Shown: piece after piece, positions 42,546 to 53,560 of the stretch
Numbering within the stretch: the first letter of the stretch is position 1
Layout of the letters: each line of letters starts with the position of its first letter
From: Gari tellinella
Taxonomy: Eukaryota; Mollusca; Bivalvia; Cardiida; Psammobiidae
Reading direction: 5' to 3'
Length of the DNA: 64,000 bases
NCBI GenBank assembly: GCA_922989275.2
Contig: OV277870.1
Span: 23,332,742-23,396,741, forward strand
The notes under the pieces: model-generated
What the model saw: only the letters and a program-made list of their open reading frames with translations
Database searches by the model: none
What the model was told of the DNA's origin: nothing
Program-made: the position numbers and the translations under genes

Positions 42546-42909
42546 GTACAGCGCACCTTCTCTACAACGACACCCAATGGGAGACAAATATGGTGTTAGT
42601 TGTTCGGAGAGAGTCGTTAGAGGGATGGACATTATTTTACATTTGCAAACAGCTCGAATCCAGATCAGACGCCGCGTAACGCGGCGTCTGATCTGGATTC
42701 AAGCTGTTTGTCACTCAACATTATTTATTTTTTCTATCAAAATGTTCAATATGTAAATTTGAGAAAACCAGCAGACGACAATTTTAAGCAGATGATATTT
42801 CAGCCGTGAAAGCTTAAGCTATAATTGTCTTGTTTGGGGAACAGCGGCAAGGGACGTTGTAAGGGGGGAATCGTTGTTTAGAGGGCCGTTGTAGGGTGGG
42901 CACACTGTA
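42546..42909. mobile_element. C MITE
   Basis: 364 bp, TACAGCGCACCTTCTCTAC to GGTGGGCACACTGTA. Core-1 hairpin at about 42647-42710 with matching GAATCC/GGATTC arms. Confidence 0.85.
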
Positions 42910-43095
42910 GCATAAAGACAAAGCTTGAACTGATCAACCCAGTTAGTTCGGGTGTTACGGAGAATGGTCCGTCCCATCCGGATCTACACAGTTTGGCAAA
43001 ACGCATGACACTTACCACTTTCCTCGCATTTTTTTATTAGGTTGCTAAATGAAAATTGTTTTTATGATTCATTTCAATTAGATATAATTAATACA

Positions 43096-43467
43096 TACAG
43101 TGCTCCCTCTCTACAACAGCATCCAATGGGAGACAGAAATGTTGTGCGTTGTTTGGAGGGAGTCGTTATAGGGAGGGAACATTAAGACATGGCTTACATG
43201 TGCAAACAGCTTGAATCCAGATCAGACGCCGCGTACCGCGGCTTCTGATCTGGATTCAAGTTGTTTGTCACTTGTCATTATATTTATTCTATCAAAATGT
43301 CCACTTATATGCAACTTTGAGAAAAATTACAGACGACAAATTTAAGTAGACGGTATTGCAACCATAAAAAGGTTGGACATAAATGTTTCGTTTGGGGAAC
43401 AACGGCCAGGGTCGTTGTAAGGAGAGGACCGTTGTTCGGAGGAGCCGTTGTAGAGAGAGAACACTGT
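43096..43467. mobile_element. C MITE
   Basis: 372 bp, TACAGTGCTCCCTCTCTAC to AGAGAGAGAACACTGT. Core-1 hairpin at about 43203-43267 with GAATCC/GGATTC arms and a slightly altered apex. Confidence 0.87.
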
Positions 43468-44257
43468 TTTTCAAATTGCAAGGGGCTAGTTGAAAAATCT
43501 TAGATAATCATCCCTCGTAAATAAGGTAGTAAGGTAACATTAATTTTATTCATTTTAATCATCTGAAAGTTTACCTTTAGCAAACAAAGTGTCACTAAAC
43601 ATTTCGACAACCCATAACGTCCAGCCAAAATTCGCCATCGTTAAAATACGCAAGTCATTTGGGGTCAGACTCGAATGTATCCGAATGCAATCAAAAATTG
43701 TCTACGATTAGCCAATCAAAACGTCGTTTACATTTCAAAACTTATCTAAATTATTCCCGACATGTTTGTGATGTTAGTAAATTGAGATAGGCCTGTTCGT
43801 CATAGCATAGCCAGAACCACAAAGTCAGAGATTATAAACAACGTTTTCTTTGGCTAAAATTTCAGATCGGTTAACTTGAAATCCGCTCCCTTCAATCGTG
43901 CAGCTTTATTAATTAACCCTTCCCCATGCAAATATAAAACGCTAACTAAAACTGCAATGATTTTCAAAAACGCTTTACGGCGTATCAGACACCTGTAGTG
44001 ACTCCTTGATCTGGTTCTATATTGTTTGAACTTACATTCAAGAGTTTTCAGTCAGTCAAATACTTAGTTACTTATTTGGGGGAAAAATGCTGACAACAAT
44101 TTTAAGGAGACGAATTTGTATGTAGCATGATATTAGTTAAGCACAAGAATTTTGATAAAACACCTACAATAGATAAATTCTCAAGAGCTGAGTGGTTCAC
44201 GTTTCGAACATTGTGTACCTGCACTAAAAGACTCTTCAGCGTGACTAAAACTCAAAC
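43468..44257. other. Unassigned; weak core remnant
   Basis: A weak hairpin remnant around 43970-44030 (CTTTACGGCGTATCAGACAC, CCTTGATCTGGTTCTATATT). No gene. Confidence 0.4.
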
Positions 44258-44461
44258 TACAGTCGAAACTCGATACTTCGAACTCGCGTTAGTTCGAACA
44301 TACCCATATTTCAAAGTTAAAACGTGGCATAGCCACGTTTTAACTTTGAAATACGGGTATGCTCGTCTTCAGTAAGATCGAGTTATCGAAATTCAACTTA
44401 TGATAATTTATACTGATACGATCGATTTAAGCGAGTTCGAAGTACCGAAAGTTTCGACTGT
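44258..44461. mobile_element. A MITE
   Basis: TACAGTCGAAACTCGATACT to CCGAAAGTTTCGACTGT. A perfect central hairpin, TTTCAAAGTTAAAACGTGGC / GCCACGTTTTAACTTTGAAA, around ATA. Confidence 0.9.
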
Positions 44462-44856
44462 CGTTGTTCCAACAGAAAACAGGAAATGGTTTAAAAGTAC
44501 ACTAGAATGCATGTCGTATCATGTGTTGGTTTGCATGTTTGCTTAAAGATATCCCTAGATGACCTTTCGATCATAACGCCTTGTCAGACAATTTCCTTGC
44601 AATAATCATGGACGTATGGACATGTCGCTAGCAAAGAACCATTGAAGCTTCTCGTGTGAGACTCTACCTTTATATTTGATAGTTTGGTTAGAAATAACCA
44701 TTGAAAAGTATAATCTGGACCTCACCAGGTAAACTGAGATTGTGCTGGACATGATTTGAAAGTTACATCGACACCTCCAGAACAATGGGATGGTGGTCCC
44801 TCAATGGACTGAGGAAAAGTCTTTAAGGTTAACGAGATCGGACCTAAATTGGTACC
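44462..44856. other. Unassigned sequence
   Basis: Repeat-poor stretch. The 62-codon minus-strand frame at 44722-44910 has no recognisable domain. Confidence 0.4.
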
Positions 44857-45405
44857 GTTACGCAGAATAGTGGACACGCAGGTGGCCCACTTGCTCTCAT
44901 TTTCGAGCATTAAAATAAGAAGGGCATTTTTACATAACTTGTAATAACTTTTTTTTCTGGACAGATATCGTTCCTGTGCATTGTTAGCTTAAACATTTTC
45001 TTTTATGATGGAATTTGTTTTGAAAAAATATTTTAATAAGATTTTGGTCCTTTTTTAAGTTTAAAAAGACACCTCTAAATCACATTAAACAAAGAGTAAA
45101 ATGCTGAAAATAAGCCTCGACACGGATAATATAACACGACCTTGTGCATTTATACAAATCGATATCAATTCTGTGCAAACGGGATCGTATAATTGAATAT
45201 TTGTTCTTTCTTTTGATATAAATTTAAGAATTGTAAGTTAATGTTAATTTGGTCCTTTTTCAAATTGAAAATAAAATTCACATGTTCAAAATGTCGTCGG
45301 GAGTTTCCGTAAATACCGATCGATAAGAGCCGAATATTGACGGACTCTCACGCTATCGTAGAGCATTTTATTGATAATCTAGTGATGTCCACTATTCTGC
45401 CTAAC
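44857..45405. repeat. Inverted repeat pair spanning ~550 bp
   Basis: GTTACGCAGAATAGTGGACA (44857-44876) and TGTCCACTATTCTGCCTAAC (45386-45405) are complementary at 19 of 20 positions. No target duplication or internal coding frame was seen, so an element boundary is possible but not shown. Confidence 0.5.
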
Positions 45406-45489
45406 GTCTACAAAGGGCAATAGACCATTTGTGTCAACTGACGGTTTGTTCCTATCCATGGTTTAGCATAGTTCGGTACGGGTCGACAA

Positions 45490-45705
45490 TTGACGAGACC
45501 GCTATATCATGTCGTATACAGCAATGCTGTTGTCTGCAAGATCGTTTCAAACTTAAATTTAAGGTAGTAGGACTTAAGAAATGTCGATACGAATGTCAAA
45601 CAGGTTTGATCCTGATCAGACGTCGCGTAACGGGGTGTCTGATCTGAATCCAAACTGTTTGCAAAGTCACCTTTATGCGACTTCGGTGCCAAAAGGGTTG
45701 AACGA
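45490..45705. mobile_element. T4 MITE, degenerate
   Basis: CTGTTGTCTGCAAGATCGTT interior, core-1 hairpin at about 45598-45662, right end GACTTCGGTGCCAAAAGGGTT. Confidence 0.65.
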
Positions 45706-45779
45706 AACAGGCAATGTAATAAAATACTAAATTTGTCTCTCTTTTTTCTTTTCTTTTTGAAATATGTAAGCTTCATTCG

Positions 45780-45900
45780 AACTATTCGACGTCTGCTCTG
45801 GCTCCAAACTGTTTGCAATAGAAATAAAAGTTTTAGCATTAAGTTTCATAAACGCATATATACGGAGAACGAATAACGTCTTCTCCACATATCATTGTAC
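45780..45900. mobile_element. B MITE fragment
   Basis: CTGGCTCCAAACTGTTTGC, TTTTAGCATTAAGTTTCATA and GTCTTCTCCACATATCAT match the left half of B in reverse. Confidence 0.55.
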
Positions 45901-46039
45901 AACACACGAGACTTGCTTATCAAGGCTATTTTGTGTAATTATGACACGCGTTTGATAAAATGTTTGAAGATGCTTTGGTTGTTGGCCGTGCTTAGTTTCG
46001 GAGACCAAAAACACATATAATTATTCGGCTTCGTCACGG

Positions 46040-46290
46040 GTAAAAGATGAGCACTCTATTTGGATACTGCAAAACCATGTAGTGTCGACCAAGGTCACCC
46101 GTCGCGTTGCCATGGAAACGCAACGACTGATCTGGGTCTACATTGTTTGTACATGAACATGGACAGATCCAAAACAGTTGCTGATCTTGGTCTGAATGGT
46201 TTGCAATGTTCCGAGTGTCCATTTTACAAGCCGCTGCTCATTTATCTCTGGTGTCCGACTAAGCATAATATACCATGGTGAAGATTTTAT
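46040..46290. mobile_element. MITE remnant with altered hairpins
   Basis: CGTCGCGTTGCCATGGAAAC ... GCAACGACTGATCTGGGTCT and CAGATCCAAAACAGTTGCTG are decayed core-1 pieces. The right side ends TTTTATTCTTTCCCGTTT (B-like). Confidence 0.5.
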
Positions 46291-46300
46291 TCTTTCCCGT

Positions 46301-46551
46301 TTAACTCATTTACCCCTGAAACTTTTAATAGACAATTCCAATTTCAAAATAAGTCTAGCCCTTTTTTGACAATTTAAGGTTTATTTTAACAATATGTTTC
46401 CAAATGGCAAACAGTGTAGACCCTGATCAGAGGGCTCTTTAAGGAGCCCTCTGATCAGAGTCTACACTGTTTGCATGGGACAAGTGTAATCGTCACAGGT
46501 ACACTGTTTGTAAATGACGAGTATACTCGTCGCTAGGGATAAATATGTTAA
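46301..46551. mobile_element. T2 MITE
   Basis: A clean 251-bp copy, TTAACTCATTTACCCCTG to GATAAATATGTTAA. Hairpin at about 46409-46474 with GTGTAGAC/GTCTACAC outer arms, AGGGCTC/GAGCCCT inner arms and a TTTAAG apex. Confidence 0.9.
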
Positions 46552-46639
46552 ACGAGATCAAACAATTAAAGAACCAATTACTTATTGGTTTGAGAACACA
46601 TTTATTGGGATAGAAAAATACCTTCTGCACTGTTCTTTT

Positions 46640-47352
46640 TATCAAATTTTAATTTTGGGTACTTAAAATATTGAAATGAGTATCTCTCTGTCTCTTCTCT
46701 CCCTTTTTTCTCTCTCCCCTTCTCTCTCCCCCTCCCCCCCCCCCCCCCCTTCCTCCATCCCTCGGGGTAAAGTCACCACATTTGCAATTCGCCTTGTTTA
46801 GAAGACCGTTTCACGGCAGTTGTACTGTTTTATCTATGTTAAACACCATGATCTTTCTTGATTAATTGAATGAATGAACAAGTAACACAAAATATGTTTT
46901 ATGAGAATCGTACATGTTAAATCGCAAATTTTAAAGCTAACATGGAACTACATGCAAAAAACCTGGCCAAACTGCAACGTTTGGACTTTTCGGATCCTAT
47001 CCGATTTAACTCTTGGCGTATCCTTTAACTATTTAAATTCGAAAGACAAGCTAATATCTGTCGTAATTGTGTATATCTGTTTGTCTGTCTCTCTCTCTGC
47101 ATGTCCTCTCTCTCCACACCATACCCCCATACCCCCAGCTCTCCCTCTCTCTCCACATTACCTTGCTGCATCTCTCTGTGTGTCTTTCTCTCTTTTTCCA
47201 CACTATACTCCATCTCTCGTCCATCTCTTTCGTCTCTCTATCTCTCTCTATGCATGTATTTCTAAGTCTGTCTGTCTGTCTCTCTCCCCTACGACCCTTT
47301 TTCTATACGCCGAGTAAATTCAGAGTCTGATCTGAATCAAAACTGTTTGACA
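46640..47352. repeat. T1-like MITE filled with pyrimidine tracts
   Basis: T1 interior (ACTTAAAATATTGAAATGAG) runs directly into a CT tract with a 16-C run (46734-46749). A second CT-rich tract lies at about 47078-47290, and a core-1 right arm (AGTCTGATCTGAATCAAAAC) follows at about 47324. The long Leu/Ser-rich frames through it are not genes. Confidence 0.65.
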
Positions 47353-47617
47353 GTTGTTAAGGAAATAATGTTTGATCTAAATTTCGTGTACTGACACTTT
47401 TTGAAAGTTGATGATATGATGGCTGAGTAAAGTTTAATGAAACAGAGAACCCTGTAAATGTATGATATATACTGTGTTACAAGATTATTTGGCTCTTCAT
47501 AACGAAGATGTTATAGCAGTCATGAAGATAGGAAATATCAAGTTGGATGACAAAGGTAACACGAATATCTCCTTAAGGAGCTTTCATTATAACTATAATT
47601 ATTGTCCAGCAGTTACT
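47353..47617. other. Unassigned sequence
   Basis: Nothing recognisable. Confidence 0.4.
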
Positions 47618-47854
47618 TTAACCATTTCCCCAATAGGAACGCCCTTTAGTGCATTTAATATATTCCTCTACTAAATAAAATAGTCCCCATTCTATATAAT
47701 AATAAACATGTACAAAACGAAATATCTTATATCCTAACAGATGGTAGCTTAAAGCAGAATGCGCCGTCAGGCGCATTCTGCTTTACTTTCTACTTGCTTT
47801 AAGTGACCACCTATTTTTTAAAAACTAGAAACAAGCAATGGGGTTATGGATTAA
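47618..47854. mobile_element. T5 MITE
   Basis: 237 bp, TTAACCATTTCCCCAATAG to CAATGGGGTTATGGATTAA. Core-2 hairpin at about 47749-47803; its left arm lacks the GGTTGAAAGT block. Confidence 0.82.
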
Positions 47855-47939
47855 AAATGTCTATTTTTTTCATGGTATGCTCGTTTAACAGAGGTATAGC
47901 TGTACATTGTACAGTATATAGCAAGCTGTTTCATGGGTC

Positions 47940-48010
47940 GTAAATCAAAGACGCGTAGCAGAGGCTCTATTGTAGCAAGCCGGCTGGAGCGGATTCGAAT
48001 CCCGCGGAGA
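47940..48010 (+). pseudogene. Possible tRNA-like fragment
   Basis: A B-box-like GGATTCGAATCCC after a GC-rich stretch, with no A box or cloverleaf. Confidence 0.25.
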
Positions 48011-48174
48011 TTGTCATCTCAATATGAGATTAACTGGTCTGATTAATGTAAAAATAACACATTTATGGTGAAAATATGACAGGTGGGGGCAGAGATGCTG
48101 AGAAGCAGCTAAGGTGGTATCCATTCGATTTTCCAAGTTGTATATGAGGTATTTTATTTCTTTATATTAGACTG

Positions 48175-48407
48175 TACAGAAAAACCTCTCTATTACGACC
48201 GCTAAAACGAAGGCCATAATATTGATTCACGTTATTAAAAGACAGGTGACAGCTAAAATAAAAGGATGACAACTAAAAGCAAGATGACAGTAAAACAGAA
48301 AGCTCCTAAAGGAGCTTTCTGTTTTACTGTCAACATACTTTAAGCAGTCACCTGTTGTAAACACCTAATATATAACATAATGGTCGTTATAGAGAGGTTT
48401 TACTGTA
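48175..48407. mobile_element. H MITE
   Basis: 233 bp, TACAGAAAAACCTCTCTATT to TAGAGAGGTTTTACTGTA. A third-type hairpin, ACAGTAAAACAGAAAGCTCC / GGAGCTTTCTGTTTTACTGT, is perfect over 20 bp per arm. Confidence 0.85.
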
Positions 48408-48429
48408 TAACCTATGAAGTCGGTGGTGA

Positions 48430-48660
48430 TAACTCATTCATCCTTGCAACTTCAAATGAAATATCCAGTTTCAATTTCAGTCTAGCCCCCCCTTTTTTTC
48501 ATATTTTTTACTTATTGCACATTGACAATTAGTGAAGGCCCTGAAGGGGCCCTTTGAGCATGAAGATATTCACTGTTTGCATAGGACAAGTCTTCATAAT
48601 ATGTTGATTGTTCACTGTGAAGAGTACATGTTGATCCGTAACTATGGGCCAATGTGTTAA
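48430..48660. mobile_element. T2 MITE, degenerate
   Basis: Left GATAACTCATTCATCCTTGC, right ATGGGCCAATGTGTTAA, hairpin AGTGAAGGCCCTGAAGGGGC ... ATATTCACTGTTTGC. Confidence 0.65.
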
Positions 48661-48764
48661 TAGATACAGGGAACTATTTCTAAAACACGTAAAAATAAAG
48701 ATAATCGTATAGACCTACACGGGAACGTTATTTTAAACAACAAGAAAAACACAAAAATAATATC

Positions 48765-49180
48765 AAGAATAAAGAGATCGTCTCCAATTCAACACGTTTA
48801 TGTTAAAACAAGTATTTTCATTGCAAAAAGTTTAGAGACAGATCAGACGCCGAGTATCTCGGCATCTGATCAGGCTCAAAGCTGATTGCCAATTAGTTGA
48901 AACTCGATACTTCGAACACGCTTAAACACATCGTACCAGTTTTTCTCAAGATGAGTTCTGATAAATCGATCTTGCGTAAGCGAACATACGCTTATTTCAA
49001 AGTTAAAATGTGGCTCAGCCACGCTTTTACTTTGAAATATGGATATGTTCTAACTAATGCGAGTTCGAAGTACAGCTATCGAGTTTCGACTGTAAATGTA
49101 TCCATAATTTTCTACAATATTTAATTTTCTACATTTTATTGCATTCCGACTGCGTTTCGTTGCCGTTCAAAAGAGATACA
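48765..49180. mobile_element. B MITE split by an A MITE
   Basis: B left part with a core-1 hairpin at about 48822-48890 (GCCGAGTATCTCGGC apex), the A element at 48893-49093, then B-like right sequence (TTTTCTACATTTTATTGCAT). The B right end is not clear. Confidence 0.6.
48893..49093. mobile_element. A MITE nested in B
   Basis: AGTTGAAACTCGATACTTCG to CTATCGAGTTTCGACTGTA. Hairpin TTTCAAAGTTAAAATGTGGC / GCCACGCTTTTACTTTGAAA. Confidence 0.8.
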
Positions 49181-49414
49181 TATTATAGACGCTTCCTTAC
49201 TGTAAATCATGGTTTTATATTTCGACTTTTACTGGCTACCACGCCCTCCAATTCACATAAAGCCCGTCTTACACGTGCTTATCATATAAATTGTTCATTA
49301 GTTGAGCCCGTTGATCTCTTTCACATGTTTAGATTAAAGATTCGCTATTAACCCCATCCACTGTTTTACCCGAGTAAAATGTTCATTTGCAAACCGTTTG
49401 GATTCAGTAGTGTG

Positions 49415-49722
49415 TTCAATCACCATTGTTTGCTGTTTAGGTTAGCAGTTTGTGCCCCGTGTGCAGCGTGCAGAGCACAGTAGAGAAAACGTTTTCTTTC
49501 CAAATAACCCCGGTTACGCTGCAACTATTATTTTCATTGCAAACAGTTTGGAGCCAGATCAGACGCCGGGTAACCCGGCGTCTGATCAGGCTCCAAACTG
49601 TTTGCCACTCGGATTAAATTTGGTAGTCTGAATTGCCAAAATGTTGTCATTTCCTACATTTCATTGCAATGCGTTTGCGTTTGAACGAAATACATGTAGT
49701 TAAGTTTCCTCCACTGTATTTC
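49415..49722. mobile_element. B MITE plus fragment of the tRNA unit
   Basis: The first ~65 bp (CACCATTGTTTGCTGTTTAG, CCCCGTGTGCAGCGTGCAG) match part of the 2.07-kb unit. Then comes a B element with a perfect-looking core-1 hairpin at about 49543-49608 and a TTTCCTCCACTGTA end. Confidence 0.75.
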
Positions 49723-49789
49723 AGACCGGTAGCCAACTCGCAATCGAATCGATGGCCATCGACGGCCATCGATTTCTTTACTGAACTCA

Positions 49790-49925
49790 TCACTGGTCAG
49801 ACGCCGCGTACTGCGACGTCTAACAATGATTCAAATTGTTTGACACTCATTACAATATTACTTTCACGTCAATTTACCTATAAATTATTTTTTGAGAAAT
49901 AACGGCAATCGACAATTGTTTAATT
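49790..49925. mobile_element. T1 MITE fragment, reverse
   Basis: Decayed core-1 (TCAGACGCCGCGTACTGCG) followed by T1 interior CACTCATTACAATATTAC and GACAATTGTTTAATTGG. Confidence 0.5.
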
Positions 49926-50077
49926 GGTTACATTTTATGCTTTAAACCCATTTTGTCTGGATATTGCAATGGACTTTCCTTGTACGCTTGCTGGATGATT
50001 CCATCACCTAAAAATAATGGTTATCTAAAAAGCTTATATTCATTGTCCATAATCCATATAATAGAACATTCTAAAGC

Positions 50078-50143
50078 AAACAGTACATACCTGATGAGAT
50101 GCCGCGTTACGCAGCGATAAGGGTCTACACTGTTTGCAAATGT
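50078..50143. repeat. Core-1 hairpin, degenerate
   Basis: GCAAACAGTACATACCTGAT ... AAGGGTCTACACTGTTTGC around GCCGCGTTACGCAGCG. Confidence 0.6.
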
Positions 50144-50228
50144 CCTCCATTTAAAATACACTGTAGACCTAAATACACCGATCAGTAACTACATCTGTAT
50201 TTGATTTCGATTACTCCAAAAATAGGGT

Positions 50229-50438
50229 CAGGGCTGCCATAAATTCACATGAAAAATCCTGAGATTTCAAAATTTACCCCATCGTCTGTTTCTAGTTTTG
50301 TTGACACGTGACTACTTACAGCAGGCTGGAAGTAAAGCAGAATGCGCTGTAAGGCGCATTCTGCTTTACTTTCAGCCTGCTTTAAGCTACCATGTACTAT
50401 CTAGAAAAAAATCCGAAGATTTAGCAATGGCAGTCCTG
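50229..50438. mobile_element. E MITE
   Basis: 210 bp, CAGGGCTGCCAT to GGCAGTCCTG, flanked on both sides by TAGGGT (6-bp target duplication). Core-2 hairpin at about 50317-50386. Confidence 0.88.
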
Positions 50439-51123
50439 TAGGGTCATCTTCAAATTGTTGTTGCTAGGGCGCAACAATGACAGAATTCCCTAACATAGCG
50501 TTTGGGGAAAAGGCCAACAGACAAATGAAAACTTCATTGAGGCCATTAAAGTGAATGAACTGAATCGAAATGACACTAGTTTTACGACCTCTATACAACC
50601 GATAATTCCCAGCCCCGTAGAATAGCAACGACAGTAATGAATATTTACGAACAAATACCGAATACGCCAAAGGTGGGTTTTTATGAAACTATCCTGTCGA
50701 TTTAATTAAAGAAATCGGTACCTCTGCCACGAAACCCTACTATTGCCATCGATAAAGATATAACAGGTAGTTATGAAAATGCAATAAAAGCATCTCTCAA
50801 TTCATGTTTTTAACTTTCCTGCTTGCTAATAATGGCGGGTGAAATTGCGATCGCGGCATTACCCGGCTCCCAGAACAATAGAAGTATCGGTGCCAGCCTC
50901 TTGGTTAATGAAAAGTAGATGGGTTTATTGAGGCAAACCGATATTAATGCAGATGAATTGTAATAAATTTGCCATAACACAACGTGTAAAAATGTCAAGA
51001 CGGATTAAGGGATCGCCGCTAACATTTTAGGCACATTCCATTGCAGCGACTCTCGGAGCCTAGTAAAATTGGCCCCAGCCGTTGTCCCGTGAAATATCGA
51101 TGTCGATGAAGTCAAAAACTGTA
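50439..51123. other. Repeat-poor intron stretch
   Basis: About 685 bp without recognisable MITE, hairpin or tRNA. No domain in the short minus-strand frames. Confidence 0.45.
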
Positions 51124-51375
51124 TTTACCCTTCATTCTATAGATACGCATTTTTACACCATTTATCTATTATTCCACTAAAGAAAATAGTTCCAATTTAT
51201 AGACTCCCAAATGTACATCGTAAGAAATATTTTCTACATTGTAGCAGATGGTAGCTTAAAACAGACTGATTGAAAAGTACCATACGCCGTAAAGCGTATT
51301 CTCCTTTAGTTCTAACTTGCTTTAAGTGGTAATCCGTCTTTCAAACTAGAAACAGGTAATGGGATAGTGGGTTGA
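51124..51375. mobile_element. T5 MITE, diverged ends
   Basis: Left TTTACCCTTCATTC, right GGTAATGGGATAGTGGGTTG. Core-2 hairpin decayed (CTTAAAACAGACTGATTG ... TTCTAACTTGCTTTAAG). Confidence 0.65.
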
Positions 51376-51747
51376 TCACGTGCAGTCTAAGATTTGCAAA
51401 TGCTTTGAATCCAGTGATCAGATGACCATCTGCTAGAATATAGAAACTATTTACAACAGTATTAACTGGAAAAATGAAAAATTAAAGGTATCAATTGAGT
51501 AAAGTGTTCAAATTTGATATGAAATTTACGATATTGCAAAACTTCATAGCTAAGGACTTAATTTTCTTAGTGTAGGAATAGTTAGAGGTGTTAAGTGGAG
51601 AATTTATCGACTAATGGGTTCAGACATACGAGTTAACTGTTTCTGTTTAAGATGGCGTTTTGATTGTCGAACATGGTATACTTTTGTTTATAATTTCTGA
51701 ACAGGTGAATATTCAAACCATTAACGTTTTTATTTCGCTACCAAACC

Positions 51748-52003
51748 CAGGGCTGCCATTTCTCCGGATTTTTCCTAAGTATTCGGAATTTTATCCTAGC
51801 AGGTCGTAGCTTAAAACAGGCTGAAAGTAAAGCAGAATGCGCCTTAAGGCGCATTCTGCTTTACTTTCAACCTGTTTTAAGCAGACATGTATCATCAAAA
51901 CAAGAAACAGACTATGGGGTAAAGGTACGATTAGTAAAATTGCGTCTCAAAAATTGAAAATTTGAAATCTTAAGATTTTTATGACCAACTTATGGCAGCC
52001 CTG
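51748..52003. mobile_element. E MITE
   Basis: 256 bp, CAGGGCTGCCAT to ATGGCAGCCCTG, flanked by CAAACC on both sides. Core-2 hairpin at about 51811-51881. Confidence 0.9.
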
Positions 52004-52159
52004 CAAACCATATGCTATTTCATTACTATTAATTCAGCCTACATGTATAATAGTATTTTAGCAGACGGTATATTTTCAGCAGACGACACTTCAGCATGAT
52101 AATAGTTACTCCATATCCTGTTGAAATTATCGGCTATTGCTAAAAAAAAGTAACCTATG

Positions 52160-52335
52160 AAATAATTATAAAAATCGGAGTATGTCTGATTTCCCCATCT
52201 AATCCTGTCCTGTGGCATCTGTTTGGAATATTTTCAAGACGATTCCAAAGAGATGTCACTAGACAGGATTAGATGGAGAAATCAGAAATTATATGATTTT
52301 TAATTTTTTTTGTCGTACGAAAAGGGTCCCAGTTC
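52160..52335. mobile_element. F MITE, degenerate ends
   Basis: The central palindrome (CATCTAATCCTGTCCTGTGG ... AGACAGGATTAGATGGAG) and GTCGTACGAAAAGGGTCCCAG remain. Confidence 0.65.
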
Positions 52336-52379
52336 TCGTGCATTTGTCAGAACAGAAAGTATACCTTACAAGTAGTTTA

Positions 52380-52610
52380 ATTAACCTAGTTGTGACTTGT
52401 AGTTTTTTCCATGCTTATAAATTGTTTTATTCCATATTTGATCTAAGGGGTGCATGGTCGTACTTTTCATTTTCGTTTTGTTTTATATTGAAATTTCCTA
52501 TCAGCAAAACGTGTAGATTCTGATCCGACGCCTCATTGTACGGCGTCTGAACATATTCTACACTGTTTGCCTATATGTCCAGTTCCATGATTTCTATGGA
52601 AGAATTGTAA
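52380..52610. mobile_element. T3 MITE, partial
   Basis: T3 interior (TATTGAAATTTCCTATCAGC) and a core-1 variant hairpin (CGTGTAGATTCTGATCCGAC ... CATATTCTACACTGTTTGC). Confidence 0.6.
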
Positions 52611-52740
52611 GTATTAAAAACACCTTCCAATTTACAAGCAGAACTTGAGAATTTTACTATACTTCACATCTGTATATCAAAGTACTGACGGTACTGAGCA
52701 CGTGACAGAGCTCCAGATGATGTTGGTATTTCAAATACAC

Positions 52741-52955
52741 TTAACCCCTTCCCTGCCGTTACGTCATCAATTTTAAACAATTGTCGTCTGCTTTTATTTT
52801 TCAAAGTTGATTTTTAGGTATTTTGACTAAGAAATATGGAAATGAGTGTCAAACAGTTTCGATTCTGATCAGACGCCGCTTTACGCGGCGTCTGATCAGA
52901 ATCCAAACTGTTTGCAAATAACCATTGTGCTCGGGGTAAGGCAATGAAGGGGTAA
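52741..52955. mobile_element. T1 MITE
   Basis: TTAACCCCTTCCCTGCC to GGCAATGAAGGGGTAA (right TTAA mutated). Core-1 hairpin at about 52852-52916 with GATTCTGATC/GATCAGAATC arms. The CRE-like site is TTACGTCA here. Confidence 0.86.
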
Positions 52956-53162
52956 CCTCTATATTACGACCACCCCTCTATTGGGACAACTAAATTTTTA
53001 TTTTTTATTTTGTGTTAACGTCAGGTGACTGCTTAAAGCTAGGTGACAGTTAAACAGAAAAGCTTTCTGTTTTACTGAAATTTTACATTAAGCCGTCTCC
53101 TGTCTTTTATAAAAATCAGTTAGCTTTCGTTTTAATGGTCGCAATAGAGAGGTTTTAATGTA
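52956..53162. mobile_element. H MITE
   Basis: CCTCTATATTACGACC left, GCAATAGAGAGGTTTTAATGT right. The hairpin is decayed (AGCTAGGTGACAGTTAAAC ... GTTTTACTGAAATT). Its outer left end is cut by the adjacent T1. Confidence 0.7.
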
Positions 53163-53305
53163 CTAGCTATTTCATTTTCCATCAAACTCAATGTTGTGAC
53201 ACTCATTATGAATCGCCGCGAAAATACCACTCTAACGAGTAGTCAAAATAGATGGTTAAAAGACGGCACAAAGCGTTTTCAGCTTACCCACTCTTATCTG
53301 GAACC

Positions 53306-53487
53306 CTGGGGCTCGTTCGACAAAAAAACGGCCGTAAGTCAAAACATTTAAATACATCTAATTTCTGATTTTTCCATATATTCATGTCACAAGACAGGAA
53401 TAGATGGAGAAATAAACAATTATTGGATATTTTATAACTGACTTACGACCATTTTTGTCGTACGACGTTTCATAAAACGGGCCCTTG
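53306..53487. mobile_element. F MITE, one palindrome arm deleted
   Basis: CTGGGGCTCGTTCGACAAAA to GTTTCATAAAACGGGCCC. Only one arm of the central palindrome remains. Confidence 0.75.
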
Positions 53488-53560
53488 ATTCATATCCCAA
53501 AACAGAAATTATCATAAATAATTATGATGTGACTTTCATAGATAATCTAGATATACATAC

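Larger units (their letters stand above)
6570..53560 (-). other. Wnt4: Wnt4 intron, about 47 kb
   Basis: Phase-0 intron with donor GTATGT at 53560-53555 and acceptor TTTTCAG ending at 6570. The flanking exons join directly as AGRK|AVENSM with no missing family sequence, so no internal coding exon is needed. The intron holds the tRNA array, tRNA-Ser(30087), the LINE, a SINE and most of the MITEs. Confidence 0.9.

Noticed and set aside
46901..47330. 138- and 87-codon plus-strand frames rich in Leu and Ser
   Set aside because: Run through CT-rich repeats inside a disrupted MITE.
47940..48010. Functional tRNA at the GGATTCGAATCCC motif
   Set aside because: No A box or cloverleaf, so kept only as a low-confidence fragment.
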